Counted from the first letter of the stretch, positions 1 to 11,018 are shown. The stretch: 24,868 nucleotides of DNA from Elysia marginata (GCA_019649035.1 BMAT01007240.1:286581-311448), one strand, 5' to 3'. A program made the numbers and translations. The notes: a model not told the origin generated them from the letters alone.

Positions 1-1001
1 ACTTCATTTGTCTTCTTCTGATGTATAAGAGTTAAAAAATGCTCCTTTGTATTGTTATCTTTATTGTTAATTATATCAATTGTGAAACAAAACCTTCATG
101 AGCAGAGCCTAAACTGCGCACTAAAACGTAGTAAGGTGTGTGTGAAAAGGTTCAGTATTACTGTAGCCAAGGAACTTTCTTTCGGCGTTAAATTTTTAAA
201 TCTCTATCGACGCTATTTCCAGATCTAGATCTTTAATGCTTGACAAAATCCTTTAAACAATAGATGCAGAAAAACTCCTTTTGGACCTTTCAAATCTGAA
301 TTGGCGCCAAGCTCAGAGAACCTAGATCTAGCCGTTGTAAAAGTTTGGCGTAAATTTAACAAAAGGTATTTTAACGTGATGTCTCTGGCACGATGGGCTG
401 ACATTGTAAAAATATAGATCCAGAGTGACACTCAAACAATGCTTTAAACCTATTAAATATTAAAACAGGGAAATGGCGGACTTCCTACTGGTGAAATAAC
501 AAAAATGACGCAAGGGTTAACTTTAAAGCAAATTTATATTCACAAAATGCGGAAGTTTGTTGTATTGATTTTCAATCTTTTTTGTGCAAGCAACTGTTTT
601 TACGCTGTTTTCAAAACATATTGTTTTGTTCCTTTTAAATACAGTCTATTTTGAAATTGTAGCTATGATTTTATGTTCATTTTTTTGTTTTCTAAAAACA
701 ATTGCAACCAAAATGGTGACATTGAAAAACTGTTAAAACCAACAGGTAAATTACGAGCTGTTAAAATATAATCTAAAGCCACGACTTTCGTGCTTACTTC
801 ATGCGCCATTTCGGTGACGGAAATAAATGCCAATCCTTCTACTTACGCTTCACAAGCCTTTAAAGTCTATAATCACAGTTTTCAAGGCTTTTTTGGGGGG
901 AAAGAGCTTTCAAAGCCACTAGAATACCAGATTATAGAGGCCGTGCACAATTTCTTTCCTCTGATGTAAAACAATAATTATTCGCATCGCACTACGAAAA
1001 A
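1..1001. other. Intergenic or intronic DNA, one old repeat copy inside
   Basis: No supportable gene is seen. The minus-strand frame at 225-431 has no recognisable domain or splice context. Two short palindromes built on AGATCT/CTAGATCTAG occur near 220-231 and 321-333. Bases 812-860 match 10278-10326 without gaps and are annotated separately. Confidence 0.6.
812..860 (+). repeat. Dispersed repeat fragment, copy 1 (pairs with 10278-10326)
   Basis: This 49-base stretch aligns without gaps to 10278-10326 with 35 of 49 identical positions counted by hand. The match includes an identical 11-mer, CGGTGACGGAA, and shared AAATG, TACGC and AGCCTT blocks at the same offsets. Similarity fades to mostly transitions over the next 10 bases on the right and needs a gap on the left. 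The family and true ends are unknown; it is probably an old transposon-derived fragment. Confidence 0.5.
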
Positions 1002-1170
1002 GTCTCTCTCTCTCTGTATTTCCCTTTTCTGTTTCCTCTGATTCTGTCTCTCTCTATCTATGCCTCTCTGACTCTGTCTATTTATCTGTCTCCATTCCTC
1101 CATCTGTCCTATCTGTTCCTCACTATTAATCTTCTCCTCATTTTCTTTGCCCATCTTCTCCTTCCCCCCT
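1002..1170 (+). repeat. CT-rich imperfect simple repeat
   Basis: The tract opens with about 15 bases of alternating CT and continues as degenerate TCTCTC, TCTGTC and TTCC units mixed with TATC units. It is a decayed pyrimidine microsatellite on the plus strand. Nothing coding is seen in it. Confidence 0.75.
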
Positions 1171-2319
1171 TATTTAATTATATTTTCCGACTTTACGCGC
1201 TCCCTCTCATCTCCCGATCCACTTATTGCTGGGCAAAACAATCTCATCTATGAATAAATTATAATTATGAGAAAGGAATATTTTCGCACCAACTTTGTTG
1301 ATTCTTACACACTACCCGCCCATGATCTTTTTACTCTCAAATCTTCCTTTCTTATGATCATTTTTTGTATTACCAATGCTCATCTCCATATATTTTTCTT
1401 GCTGTCTGGCTCATATCCTGGCCTTCTGGTTTTTCTTTTATCTAACAATCTTTCATTACAACAGCCAGTCAGTTTCCTTTCCTTTTGTTTTGCTGTCTCT
1501 AACGCACCATCCATGTCTTGATATATCAAAGAGCATTGCTTAACCACTTAATTCGCATGTTATAACGCGTTACTACTTTGCAAACAATAGAGGGTATAGG
1601 AATACATTATCTTTAAAGAGAAACAAAGTAGGCCCCTGTCAAGAAAAACCCTTGATATCGTTGACTCTTTAAATATTAAGTACGCCAAAACAGAAATACA
1701 AGAACTTTTTCAATTTCAATTTAGATAAGATGAAAGAAAAACTACTCTTACAAAATCTAACTTTATTTGCTTCTCAAGTATCACGAAAATTTTATAGGTC
1801 TATGTCGAGAGGTTTATGAGTCTTACTAGACTGAAATTTGAACTTTTGATTTGAAATACAGATGTTAGTCTTTAAAATTTTGATGACGACATAGACTTTC
1901 TACATTAACGTCATCGTTACCCACACCAAAATGTTCCGATAAACCAAAAATGAATCATTTTTTACGTCTATGAGTTTACCTCAAACCGCTCAGAATAGCT
2001 GTAAAAATATTTCTTTATCTAAGAGATTACAAAAGATTTACAATATTCAAAATGCATGCCTCTCTTTTGCCATTGTTTCATTCCAAAACGAAATCTTTAA
2101 CTTGATAAACTATTAACTAAAACCATTTTTTTCCTACATGAACCAACTTACCATCACAAGATAAACGCAGGAGTGTACTTTCAGATAATAGCCTTGACAA
2201 GCTCACATAATTAGAACTCGTCAATGGATTCTTGAAGATTTTTCAAGAAAACGTTAATAAACCACACAACAACCGACTATTACATGCCTACTATTATCTT
2301 CACATTAGCGCGAAAAGAT
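1171..2319. other. Intergenic or intronic DNA, nothing recognised
   Basis: AT-rich sequence without a supportable gene, RNA or mobile element. The plus-strand frame at 1267-1521 is hydrophobic and pyrimidine-driven and has no family signature. Confidence 0.5.
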
Positions 2320-2480
2320 TCACTTATCCTCCTGTAGCGATGATAACACCAAGGCTTTCAATGTCGCCCCAGGGACTTCCTTCCGAGCCTACGATGCCAT
2401 TATCCTTATAGCGACTCCTGGGCTTAAAACGTTTAGCCGTGCCACTTAAACAAGTGCAGATCAACGAAGCTCTCTTAGTC
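2320..2480. other. GC-richer patch with several competing open frames
   Basis: This block is close to 50% G+C by eye in a much more AT-rich neighbourhood. Open frames without stops run in both directions. On the minus strand a frame of about 58 codons includes the residues RYKDNGIVGSEGSPWGD; on the plus strand a frame contains NTKAFNVAPGTSFRAYDA. Both look protein-like because high G+C removes stops from every frame, so neither can be chosen. It could be a fragment of a mobile element or an old exon. I do not recognise a family. Confidence 0.3.
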
Positions 2481-3222
2481 TTAATACGCTACTGATAAAA
2501 CTCTCGAGCGTTACTTGAATCAGGTATACGAAGGCGTTCAGATTTTTTACTAAAATCTTACAATGACTAAGGTTTTCTTTAGATTGATCTCACCAATCGG
2601 GACTCAACAAAACTTAATTTTTGATACTATGATTTTTCAAACGTATTCTTCTTTTTCCAATACGAGCCTCACCTTTTAAAGGTATTAACTATTAAAAATT
2701 GAAACTCTTAGCTATAGGGCCTAAAACCCGCCGTACCTATGAAGGTAGATTCTATAGCATAATATCGGTGCGGATGGGTTAATTAATGGGTCAAATATTC
2801 GTAGCAGCATTTTATCAAAAGACGCAATTTTCTGAACAGCACGATTTCGTTAAGATATCCCTAAAATGTTTTATTACGGCCTTTATTTTTGGACATTGCG
2901 TGCTTCAACCAACATGAAGATGTAGCTCATTATGCGTTGAATAAAAGCAAAGAGACAAACGAGTAGCATGCACTTAATGTCTGAAAAATTGTAGCGCTGA
3001 ATTTAGAATGTCAAATGTTTAGACAAAAATGCATTTCGAAAAGAGCGGTTATTTTACGAAATTTGAAATTATGCGTTTTTTCTGAAAAGATATGCCTCGG
3101 GCGTATTTGCCGCTCACACAAAGCACTTTTATGAATTATTCTAGATCCATTTCTTAGACGTGACAAGAGCCATTTATAAAACCAATAGTACAACAAAAGG
3201 CTCGAATTCCCACTTGTGCTTA
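2481..3222. other. Intergenic or intronic DNA, nested short hairpins only
   Basis: Near 2711-2757 a GCTATAG/CTATAGC pair encloses a TACCT-ATGA-AGGTA hairpin. Such small structures are expected by chance. No gene is supported. The minus-strand frame at 3011-3256 begins inside the dispersed repeat and is not conserved between its copies. Confidence 0.45.
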
Positions 3223-3449
3223 TTTGTTTCTGAAAGTTTGGAACTTTAGCGGCCATGGTTGAGGTAGCACAATACTTTAGTAGAGGTATTTGGATAATGC
3301 CAAATAACGGCTGGGCTGATAAGTGAGAAAGAACGGACGCGTGTGATGGAATAACCAGTAGTCACGACAAGGCCAGAGGCAGTGGAGATTAATCACGGCC
3401 GCTAACACCAAACGCTGCTTAGGTTATCTGTATAAAATATTGCACAACT
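3223..3449 (+). repeat. Dispersed repeat, copy A (pairs with 15798-16025)
   Basis: The core at 3247-3404 aligns with 15822-15980 at roughly 70-75% identity with only single-base gaps. Shared blocks include GCGGCC, GGTTGAGGT, ACTTTAGT, TTGGATAATG, TAAGTGAGAA and GATTAATCAC. The core begins TAGCGGCC and ends GGCCGCTA, an imperfect inverted repeat flanked by TA. Weaker similarity continues on both sides: TTGGAAC on the left, and TTGCACA.CT on the right at the same 37-base offset in both copies. The GCGGCC arms are therefore probably internal and not the termini. No coding content is recognised. It could be a MITE-like element or an unclassified SINE body. Confidence 0.75.
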
Positions 3450-4944
3450 TCCTTTACCAGAGTATTATGCGTGGTCTCCAAACATATTTGTAATGCTAAT
3501 TCCTAACGGGCCATATCTTTCACCACGCTTCACGGCTCTTTTGACATAATTATTGTTTTGGTCGAAGTAACAAAACCCGTGTTCAGCACACAAGCATATT
3601 TAGTCCTAACTTCAGTCAGAACTAGGACTTATTAGTGGCGCAGAATGTCTGTTGTCGGTAAGATAACAAATTGGGCCGGAGTAAAGAATTGCATAAGCTC
3701 AAGAAAACTTATTAATATATAAACAGCTCGTTTTGCCCCTTAAGTTTATGCTTAAAGATGAATAAAGACTGCATTTGCATTTCAAGTTCTTAAATCACGA
3801 TCATAAAGTAATATTGTAAATGTAGTTGAAGACTTTTTTAAAAACGATTGATTTGTTTTTTGACTCTCTATTGCTGGCCTTCCTTTGTGCTTCAAAATGG
3901 ATTTGACGTTCTTGGCTTGCCACTGTTGTAGTCTAAACAGCCATTCGAATCGTCATAGCTGCTATAATCAGATAAAAATATAAAAATTACAATACAAAAG
4001 TACCCACCAAATACTTACAATAACGTCTTGGTATTTTATGTTAATGAGGCTAAAACAAGTGAGTCTAAAAATCTTGAAGATCTTTGGGGATAGAGCATGT
4101 TTAAATGCTGAACGCGTTAAAAATATTTTGTTTCTTTAACGAACTTCGACATTTTTTCTAGGTATATAAGTTTAAACGAGGGTTTCGATACATATGTAGA
4201 AACTCCGCGTTTAGTGAAAAATATTTTCACTCATAGAGTTTTGTTTGTGTTGAATAGGGCAGGGCCTCCTTAAAACATAAATAAGTCTTTATCCTTATGT
4301 TTAAATTTGATAACTTTTTGTTTTGATTTGTATACACTTTTATCCAACAAATCACACTCTATCTCTTTGGTATTTTCTCTGAGCTACATATTCCATCTCA
4401 CATCTGAGATACTTTTTCGAACTAAAAATTATGGTTTAACCTTCCAATTTTTGTTCACCTTTTTGCTTGTCTTGTGACTCAACTTTTACTTGTTGCAAAG
4501 AAAAGGTGAAAGATTCTATATTATCAAATGAACAAAGAATATTGGCCAACTTAAATGGGTCACATTTATCAATTCCTTTCTTTCAACCCACAGCGTGTAG
4601 GCTTTGTGAATTGTTCGTCCCAATGTTTTCATATCTCTAAAAATTAATTGTGATGTTTACCCGTTAGAGTGACGTCTTAGGATTGATTGAAAAGCGACTA
4701 CATTTAAAAAAGGGTATAAGATTTGTAGAAACACGGGATGGTTGTTAAAGCATCTTGTAAGGAGGTCCGTGTTATAGTTCACATCTATTTTTATGAAAGA
4801 TGTTATCATCTCCGGTTGGAGTTATTATTAAAAGGTAGACTAAAAGATGACAAGAACATAATTGATAACAATATGCAATCTTCTGCTGAATTTGTTTAAT
4901 CTTTAACTTGTAACAAATCGAACGAAATGGAATATTAAATCAAG
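3450..4944. other. Intergenic or intronic DNA, nothing recognised
   Basis: AT-rich sequence without a supportable gene. An octamer-like ATTTGCAT occurs at 3773-3780 but is isolated. There is no SINE tail, box A/B pair or long open frame. Confidence 0.5.
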
Positions 4945-5127
4945 ATGGAACTGACCAGCGTGAACAAAGTTTTATCAGCCGCCTGGTTGAAAAAAAAATA
5001 CAACGCCGGAAATAGTCTGAAAACAACGACAAATTTGGCCTATCCGTTCAATATAAGTTCTGCATCAGTCCATTCTTCTAACATTGTTAGGTTAAGCCGT
5101 GAAAGAAGCTTTCAAAGGATATTGTAG
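4945..5127 (+). CDS. Weak 60-codon ORF, unknown product
   Basis: This is a short open frame whose ATG lies in a favourable context (A at -3, G at +4). Codons are less T-driven than in most chance frames here, and the peptide is mixed and soluble with a lysine cluster near residues 16-19 (LKKKY). It has no recognisable domain, signal peptide or membrane segment. No convincing acceptor or donor frames it, and the neighbours give no context. It may be a chance ORF or the start of an unrecognised first exon; chance is the more likely reading. Confidence 0.15.
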   Translation: MELTSVNKVLSAAWLKKKYNAGNSLKTTTNLAYPFNISSASVHSSNIVRLSRERSFQRIL

Positions 5128-6114
5128 GACGCTTTGTAATGCCACGCTGAAACGACTGTCTATCTGACAAAAAATTGTCGTACACCTCAGCTTTCAAATT
5201 TCTATAGCTATACCTTTTGCGTTTCTTTAATTATGTAATTACTCCCTGTCAATACACCATCAATTTTCCGCTATTAAGGCTTGATGAGAATTCACGTCTA
5301 ATGTCTATTCATATCATGTGAAGGTTTGTTCACAGAAACCTGAAAATACTCTTTTTAAAGCTAACTCTGAAATCGTTTTGACTTTCCAAAATGAACAGTT
5401 TCATGTGAAATTGAAATTGTCTTGAAGTGTTTGTGCTTTCACTAGTTTTGTTTTTATGAACAGAAATGAATGCACCCAAATGTGACATTGAAACTGTTAT
5501 ATTTATTGTCTTCCATTGAGAGATCCAGTCAAGGAAAAAGAGCGGGATCTTATCAGTCATCGAACATTAATAAACATAGTAACATTGCACTCTGTTATAT
5601 TAGCGAAGGTTCGAAATTTTATGTTAACTGTTTGTTATGAACCAGGGTGGCCTTTAGTCAGAAAAAAACATGATAAAGTATGATAAAAGCATGCAGTAAA
5701 ACTGAAATTAAAATTGCCGAAAAAAAGATAGTTCACTGTTTTTATTTCCAGCAGAACAATAGAGACAACTGATAATCTTAACCTTTAGAGCTGAACACAA
5801 GTTATTCAAAGCTGCCGATGTTCTTTCAACTTTAGTGAATGTTCATAGGCCAGTGAAATGTGGCCCGTGGAGACCTACAGAAGAAAACTCATGTTCATGT
5901 ACCAAAATATTTTTATAAATGATAGGCTGAGATGCAAAAGCCTCTACATCGGAGAAAAACAGCCTTTTGGGTTTTTTTTATATTAAGGTAAAATAAAAGG
6001 AGTTGGGTTTTTTCTTTTATAGAATAGTAGAGGACTACCGCTCCTTTAATCGAGAGCAAACCATAGAAATCTAAAAAGCTAGAGTTATAAACTGTAGGTC
6101 GGGCTAGCTAACAA
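5128..6114. other. Intergenic or intronic DNA, nothing recognised
   Basis: AT-rich stretch. The minus-strand frame at 5330-5560 shows no family signature or splice context. No repeats beyond short A or T runs were seen. Confidence 0.5.
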
Positions 6115-6169
6115 CCCCCCCCCCCTCAAAATGGGGTTTGGAGGGTTTTGCATCTCACCCCCTCAAAAT
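6115..6169 (+). repeat. C-run with a repeated CCCCCTCAAAAT unit
   Basis: Eleven consecutive C residues (6115-6125) lead into TCAAAAT. The 12-base unit CCCCCTCAAAAT recurs at 6158-6169, 37 bases after its first occurrence at 6121. Short G runs (GGGG, GGG) lie between the two. It is a local low-complexity duplication with no evident function. Confidence 0.6.
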
Positions 6170-7954
6170 TTAAGTTTAAGGTATACTAACAATTATCATG
6201 ACCCGAAGTGTATTAAAAATGTCCCCATTCAAACATTGACGGTTCTTAAATCTAGTTCGGTTAAAACAGCTGTGACTAAGCCACCAATTTGAATATCATA
6301 AAACAAACGCCAATAGTTGGACCAGTACGAGTTTCATATAACTTAAAAAAAAACCAAATCAGCTCCATAAGTAATCTCATTTATGGTTCAACGAAAATCG
6401 CACTCGGATATGAGATCTATCGATTCCGTCGTAGTCAGAGAAACTGCGTGAAATCGTGAGCGCCTGACAAAATAGTAAAGGACACATTCTGGTGAGAGGA
6501 AACTGATTTTAAGATAGTTTTTCACATTGCACAAGTACGCTGTTATTGAGCCAATTTTCTGACTATCGACGAAACCCCATCACATTACGAAATTGGACAA
6601 CAAAAAAGATAGCTCAGAGATGTTATAAAGAATGATGAAGATAACTTTTGATTTTCTAGACCTTATTGACATCTGCAAGTTATTGGAAAAAATGTTTTAC
6701 ATCACTCTGGGGTTGGACTCACTATCTCACAAAACTGTCAAAGAAAATCATTTGCTACGTTTGAATTATTATTTATTTTGATAAGTTCTCCACCATTATA
6801 ACATGATTGCTTCTCGCCCAATATCCTGTGTTGATCTAACTTACAGAGAACCTACTACTTTTGTTGCATTGAAAAGAGTTATGAAAGTTTCGTAAAAAAT
6901 TATCAACAAACTATTTTGTTACGTGCATAGCTCTAATAATAAAAATGTTTAGACGTCGATAAACTGGTCATTCCGCTCTTTTAGGTTACAATGAAATGAA
7001 CGAAATCGTGCTTTTATTTTGGATAATATAGGCTCTACGTGTACACAACTAGCCAACTGAAGAAACAGAAAAGCAAAAAGATATACATAGAAGTTATCTG
7101 TTGCATTAAACTAAATTGACTCGAGGCCTGTACAATGTGCGCCGGCAGTTAAACCATTTTCTTTGCGTTAGTTCTTACTGGTGATGGTTTATCGCCACTC
7201 TCCTAATGGTTCCTATTCAGTTTGATATAACGTTTGCTTTTTTCAACCAAAACTGCACTGAGATTCTATCTAACTCAAAAATGTGCCTCATTAGGGTTGA
7301 CAGAAAGGCAAGCTGAGCCACACAGTCATGTTTTGACAAATCAGAGATAACCAGCAGCTAAAGTAATAAAAACAGTAAATATATTGTCTGATTAAGTTTG
7401 TTTTTTTTTCTTTATCCGGTATCATGCGAAATATAGGAAGTGAATGTTGGAAAATTAAATAGGTTTCCTTTTATAGCTGAAATAATGCGCTGGTTCTCGG
7501 GTGACTGCTGAATTTAGGCAACCCCGAAAATAGACATTCGTAATAATACTGCATAACATTATTATAGCTTTCTTGAGGTGATGGCGCCCAGATATTAACG
7601 GAGGTTATTTTGTTGTAATAATATTGCTGAAAGATACACAAATGGAGAGAAAAAAATCCCAACTAGCAACAAAGAGGGCGTTCATAGATTTAAATAATTA
7701 CTATCTATACTCAGCTGAAAGTAAAATGCTCTATTAAAAAACTCGATCAAGGGATATACAGCCTTGTAGGAAGCACGCCTATGATCGAAGGTTAAATATC
7801 CCCAAATAAGGTAATGTGAATAGCTTGAGTGCGTTGAGGAGACTCTGTAAAGAGTTACAGAGAGAAATAGATGTAAACGCGATCAGGGTAACAGCGAAAC
7901 ACAAACACAAAAAAAACGTGCAGTTGGTGGCGAAATATACAGGCACAGTAACAG
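6170..7954. other. Intergenic or intronic DNA, nothing recognised
   Basis: No supportable gene, RNA or element. The minus-strand frame at 7471-7662 has no recognisable content. Confidence 0.5.
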
Positions 7955-8070
7955 GGAAGAAAAATTAAATAGAAAAAAAGAGGAAAGGTTTTCAAAGACA
8001 AAAAGAGGCAGCTGTCAGCAGAATAAAAGACACACGCGAAGAAAGAGAAAGTGAAATAGAGAAAGGTGGG
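7955..8070 (+). repeat. Polypurine (GA/A-rich) tract
   Basis: A run of mostly A and G, with units such as AAAAAGAGGAAAGG and GAAGAAAGAGAAAG, broken near 8010-8035. The long minus-strand hydrophobic frame across 7855-8094 is a by-product of this composition. Confidence 0.55.
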
Positions 8071-8716
8071 AGTTGATGCATAATTATGTTGCATCTTATT
8101 TAGGGAGGTTAGGTTGCCGCCTTTGAGAGTTTTTGAGTTTTCGCAATTGAATGGTAAAATCTAAATGAAAGCAATAACAGGTGTTTTTGTTTAGGTTTAC
8201 TTGAGCAGGAGATGATTTCTAAAAGTAAGATCGAAAATAGAAGAATACTGACAAAATAGTATTGCTCAATTGCTTTGATAAAAACAACTTAAAAGCACAC
8301 TCATAGCAAACCTTTCGGCAGTATCTAAAGTGAAAATTTCATCTGCATAGTAAAGCTTATCGTTTAATTCTATATTTGCAAAAAAAGTAACTGATTGAGT
8401 GATGATACCAACGTAAGTACTGAAATAGGGATGCTATCTCAAATTTCATCATTCGGCTTAGCAAATACCAAAGTCTACGAAACAGAAGTATAAGTATACT
8501 TCTTACCAAACATAACCTATCGATGAAGCCGTCGAAACAAGTGACTATTTCTTTAATTAATTAGTCTGTCTATTGTTAAAGAATGGGAAAATGCTAAATA
8601 ATGTTTTATAATATAATTCACTCCACGTTTACTCAAAGCATGGGTCACACTTTCACTATAACATTTCGTTATGAACTTTATCTTTAACTCTTGTTTTTTT
8701 TAAGGTTTTTTCAATG

Positions 8717-8815
8717 TTTTTTTTTTTTTTTGCCATAGCTAGCCACAGCTGTGCCCGTACTTTAGTAGGTACAGAATTTATCTTGCGTCCTGTCCAAATA
8801 GAACTGAAGTCGCGG
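8717..8815 (-). mobile_element. Possible 3' end of a retroposed sequence with poly-A on the minus strand
   Basis: Fifteen consecutive T at 8717-8731 read on the minus strand as a poly-A tail directly after about 85 bases of mixed, CpG-containing sequence. That sequence includes GGACAGGACGC, a GTAC...GTAC hairpin and the palindrome CACAGCTGTG (8744-8753). This resembles the 3' end of a LINE- or SINE-type insertion. No target-site duplication or family match was identified, so a plain T-run beside unrelated sequence remains possible. Confidence 0.25.
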
Positions 8816-9264
8816 TTTTAACATTACAAACCGTTGATATTTTTGAACGAGGTATTTTTGAGTTTTCAAACGTCAAAAATTATGAAATCACCAAATTTTT
8901 ATGCAAAAATCTTAGAAAATTCTTTTGAACAAAATATGAAGGAAAAGCAGGAACAGGTTTCCCTCGAATGACTTTTATCTCAAATTGAAATCTCCCACAT
9001 TTGGACTGATAGTAACATGTGCATTTTTAGACCCGTTCCTAAATCATTGTAATGTTTCGAAAACCATTTGACCAAGAAAAGAGAGCAATCTGTTTCACAA
9101 AGCTTATGCCAACAAGTTAGTAGTAACTGCATAGAAGGTTTTTCTAACAAATATTGTTGATATCTTGAATTTAAAAAATCCTTTAGAGGAGACTAAAAAT
9201 ATTTTAATATCTCCTGTGTGAACATTACCTTTTTGACAAATTCTGTGCTTTCCTTTATTTTCAG
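8816..9264. other. Probable intron or intergenic DNA upstream of an exon-like segment
   Basis: No gene is seen. The right end carries a pyrimidine-rich tract that closes in TTTTCAG at 9258-9264, a good splice acceptor for the next feature. Confidence 0.4.
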
Positions 9265-9317
9265 GCTCTTAGCATGAACAGAAAACCAAACTCGTAAGAA
9301 GACAAGGATCTTTGAAG
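9265..9317 (+). other. Candidate small non-coding exon
   Basis: A pyrimidine tract ending TTCCTTTATTTTCAG sits immediately before 9265, and the segment ends in GAAG followed by GTAAGA at 9318-9323. Both are strong metazoan splice-site matches only 53 bases apart. The segment is purine-rich near its 3' end (GAAGACAAGGA), as expected of exonic enhancer sequence. All three plus-strand frames contain stops, so if it is an exon it belongs to a 5' UTR or a long non-coding RNA. It contains a seven-codon ATG frame ending in TAA. Chance pairing of splice-like sites in AT-rich DNA cannot be excluded without transcripts. Confidence 0.35.
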
Positions 9318-9351
9318 GTAAGACCGATTTATTACTTTTATCATAGATTTG

Positions 9352-9673
9352 TAGCGTCGTGGTCTAATGGTAGACGATCGACTTTCGGACGGAGAGGTCC
9401 GTGGTTCGAGTGCTGCTTTCGGTAGGTTGATGTTTAATCCTTGAAAAATGCTATGTATACACATTTCTCCGCCTCACTCATTTGTTAAAGGAGTGCCCAA
9501 CTATAGGTAGTAAAAGATCTTGTCAATATGCCAGGGTGATGCTTTGTATTCTATGCTCCTCTGAGAGTTCACAAGTAATTTTGATTGGTCATGGCCTGTC
9601 ATAGGCACGCACGTAAAGCGCTTCGAGCATATTAATGGTTTAGGCGCTATATAAATAAGCAATATTTTTTTTT
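9352..9673 (+). mobile_element. tRNA-derived SINE
   Basis: The head is tRNA-like, with a box A match TGGTCTAATGG at 9360-9370 and a box B match GGTTCGAGT at 9403-9411, the normal distance apart for an internal RNA polymerase III promoter. The body is unrelated to tRNA. The tail carries GTAAAGCGCTTCGAGCA (9613-9629) and GGCGCTATATAAATAAGC (9643-9660), then AATATTTTTTTTT. An AAAGCGCTTTGAG...GCGCTATATAAAT tail of this kind is shared by several metazoan tRNA-SINE families. The length of about 320 bases fits a full-length copy. No clear target-site duplication was found, so the insertion is probably old. It lies just inside the putative intron after 9317 and encodes no protein. Confidence 0.85.
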
Positions 9674-10277
9674 ACATTTTACAAACATGTTTATAGTCCA
9701 TTTCTATTTAATTTAAAATACAGTTAATTACTTCAAAATTAAGTGTATGAAAAAAGATGCAAATTTTTTTTTGTGTCGCATCAAAAGTGCGAACGCATTA
9801 TTATCGAGATAATATTCATCTGTATTTAAACATATTGCGTTGCAAACCTAGAGATCCGTGCGTTCTAACTTTTAAAGTAGCATTCTGGGTTTGAATGTTG
9901 CGCGTGTATGGTGTGCGCGTTTATAATGTCATTCGTTCTCTACTTATACATTTAATATCATTGCCAAGTCGTTAAACCTAGAAAATCTTTTACAGCATCT
10001 TTATTGTTTATCTATTACTTCAATGAAAAAAATTGTTTTCGCTATATCGTTATTGTAAAGTGTGTTGCTGCTTTACATGTTGTGTGTGCAACCCACTGTA
10101 AAGGTTTTAGGTGGTGTAAATGAAATTCGCAAGCCTCTTTCTTTCTTTTTTTTTTGTTTCGCTTTCGAAAATACCTGTATCAATGTGGCATTGAATAACA
10201 AAACTTCATTAGTAGATTGTATCCTCTTCAAGTAGAATTTCATGCCTGGAGTTACGTGCCATCTCCTGGTACTGCTC
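9674..10277. other. Intergenic or intronic DNA, nothing recognised
   Basis: AT-rich sequence with T-runs (for example near 10146-10157). No gene or element was recognised. Confidence 0.5.
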
Positions 10278-10326
10278 CGGTGACGGAAGCAAATGTCTGC
10301 CCCTTTAAGTACGCACCAGTAGCCTT
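10278..10326 (+). repeat. Dispersed repeat fragment, copy 2 (pairs with 812-860)
   Basis: This is the counterpart of 812-860: 35 of 49 positions are identical without gaps, beginning with the same CGGTGACGGAA. It falls inside a 104-codon open frame (10217-10531) that is not open at the other copy, which argues against that frame being coding. Confidence 0.5.
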
Positions 10327-11015
10327 CAGGGTTTGTTTAGAAGTGCAAGCCTTTCGATATAGACTATCAGACGCCAGTTACAGATGCCACCTGCTTTTTC
10401 CGAAGTACCAAATTAAAATATTGACTGATAGCTTGAGAATACAAAGTAACTCTCTCCATTTATCTATCTATGTGACTAATTATGTGTCTATCGTTCAATA
10501 TATCGTGTTGAGGTCTTTACCATTGTGCTAATGCATAAATTACTACAGCATCTGTCTATCTATGTATCTTTTTTATCACGAACGATGTCTTATATCATAT
10601 CCTTAGCGGTTAACTTTTAATTGGATACTGTGATATAGAAACAGTATGTACTATATATATTATATACGTATACTCAGGGGTTTTTTTTCTTTTCACATTT
10701 TGTTTTTGTTTGGAAACCTTAAATAATTTTGAATAATTTTTAAGTGTGACAATCAGAGATATTGCATGGAGTGGCGAGAGAGACAGTGGAGATGAAGAAG
10801 AGTAAGAGTTTGAATGAAAGGATGAGAGGTTTGTTAAGCAGCATAAATTGAATATTGCTATTGACCAGGCTTTGAAGCTGTTTACCTGCATAGTTGTCAT
10901 TTCTCAACATGTCATTCTTTCTTTTCATATAATTTAATGTGGACTAGTAAAACAAACTTCTTGAAAAAAGATGAATAAAGTATGACTATAATTATGATTA
11001 TTATGATCATTATGA

Positions 11016-11018
<3 letters not shown>
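10327..11018. other. Intergenic or intronic DNA, nothing recognised
   Basis: Short open frames on both strands here have no family signature. The region grades into ATT-rich sequence on the right. Confidence 0.45.

Noticed and set aside
3011-3256. Minus-strand frame with a good start context (CAACCATGGCC) inside repeat copy A
   Set aside because: The second copy has GTG at the same place and a different downstream sequence, so the start is not conserved.
6115-6170. Possible G-quadruplex or i-motif at the C-run
   Set aside because: There is only one long C-run, with one further C5 tract, and no regular set of four tracts.
7855-8094. 79-codon minus-strand hydrophobic frame
   Set aside because: It is the complement of a polypurine tract; the phenylalanine- and leucine-rich peptide is compositional.
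10217-10531. 104-codon plus-strand frame
   Set aside because: Longest gap-free frame in the window, but without a domain. It overlaps a repeat fragment whose other copy at 812-860 is not part of a matching frame.
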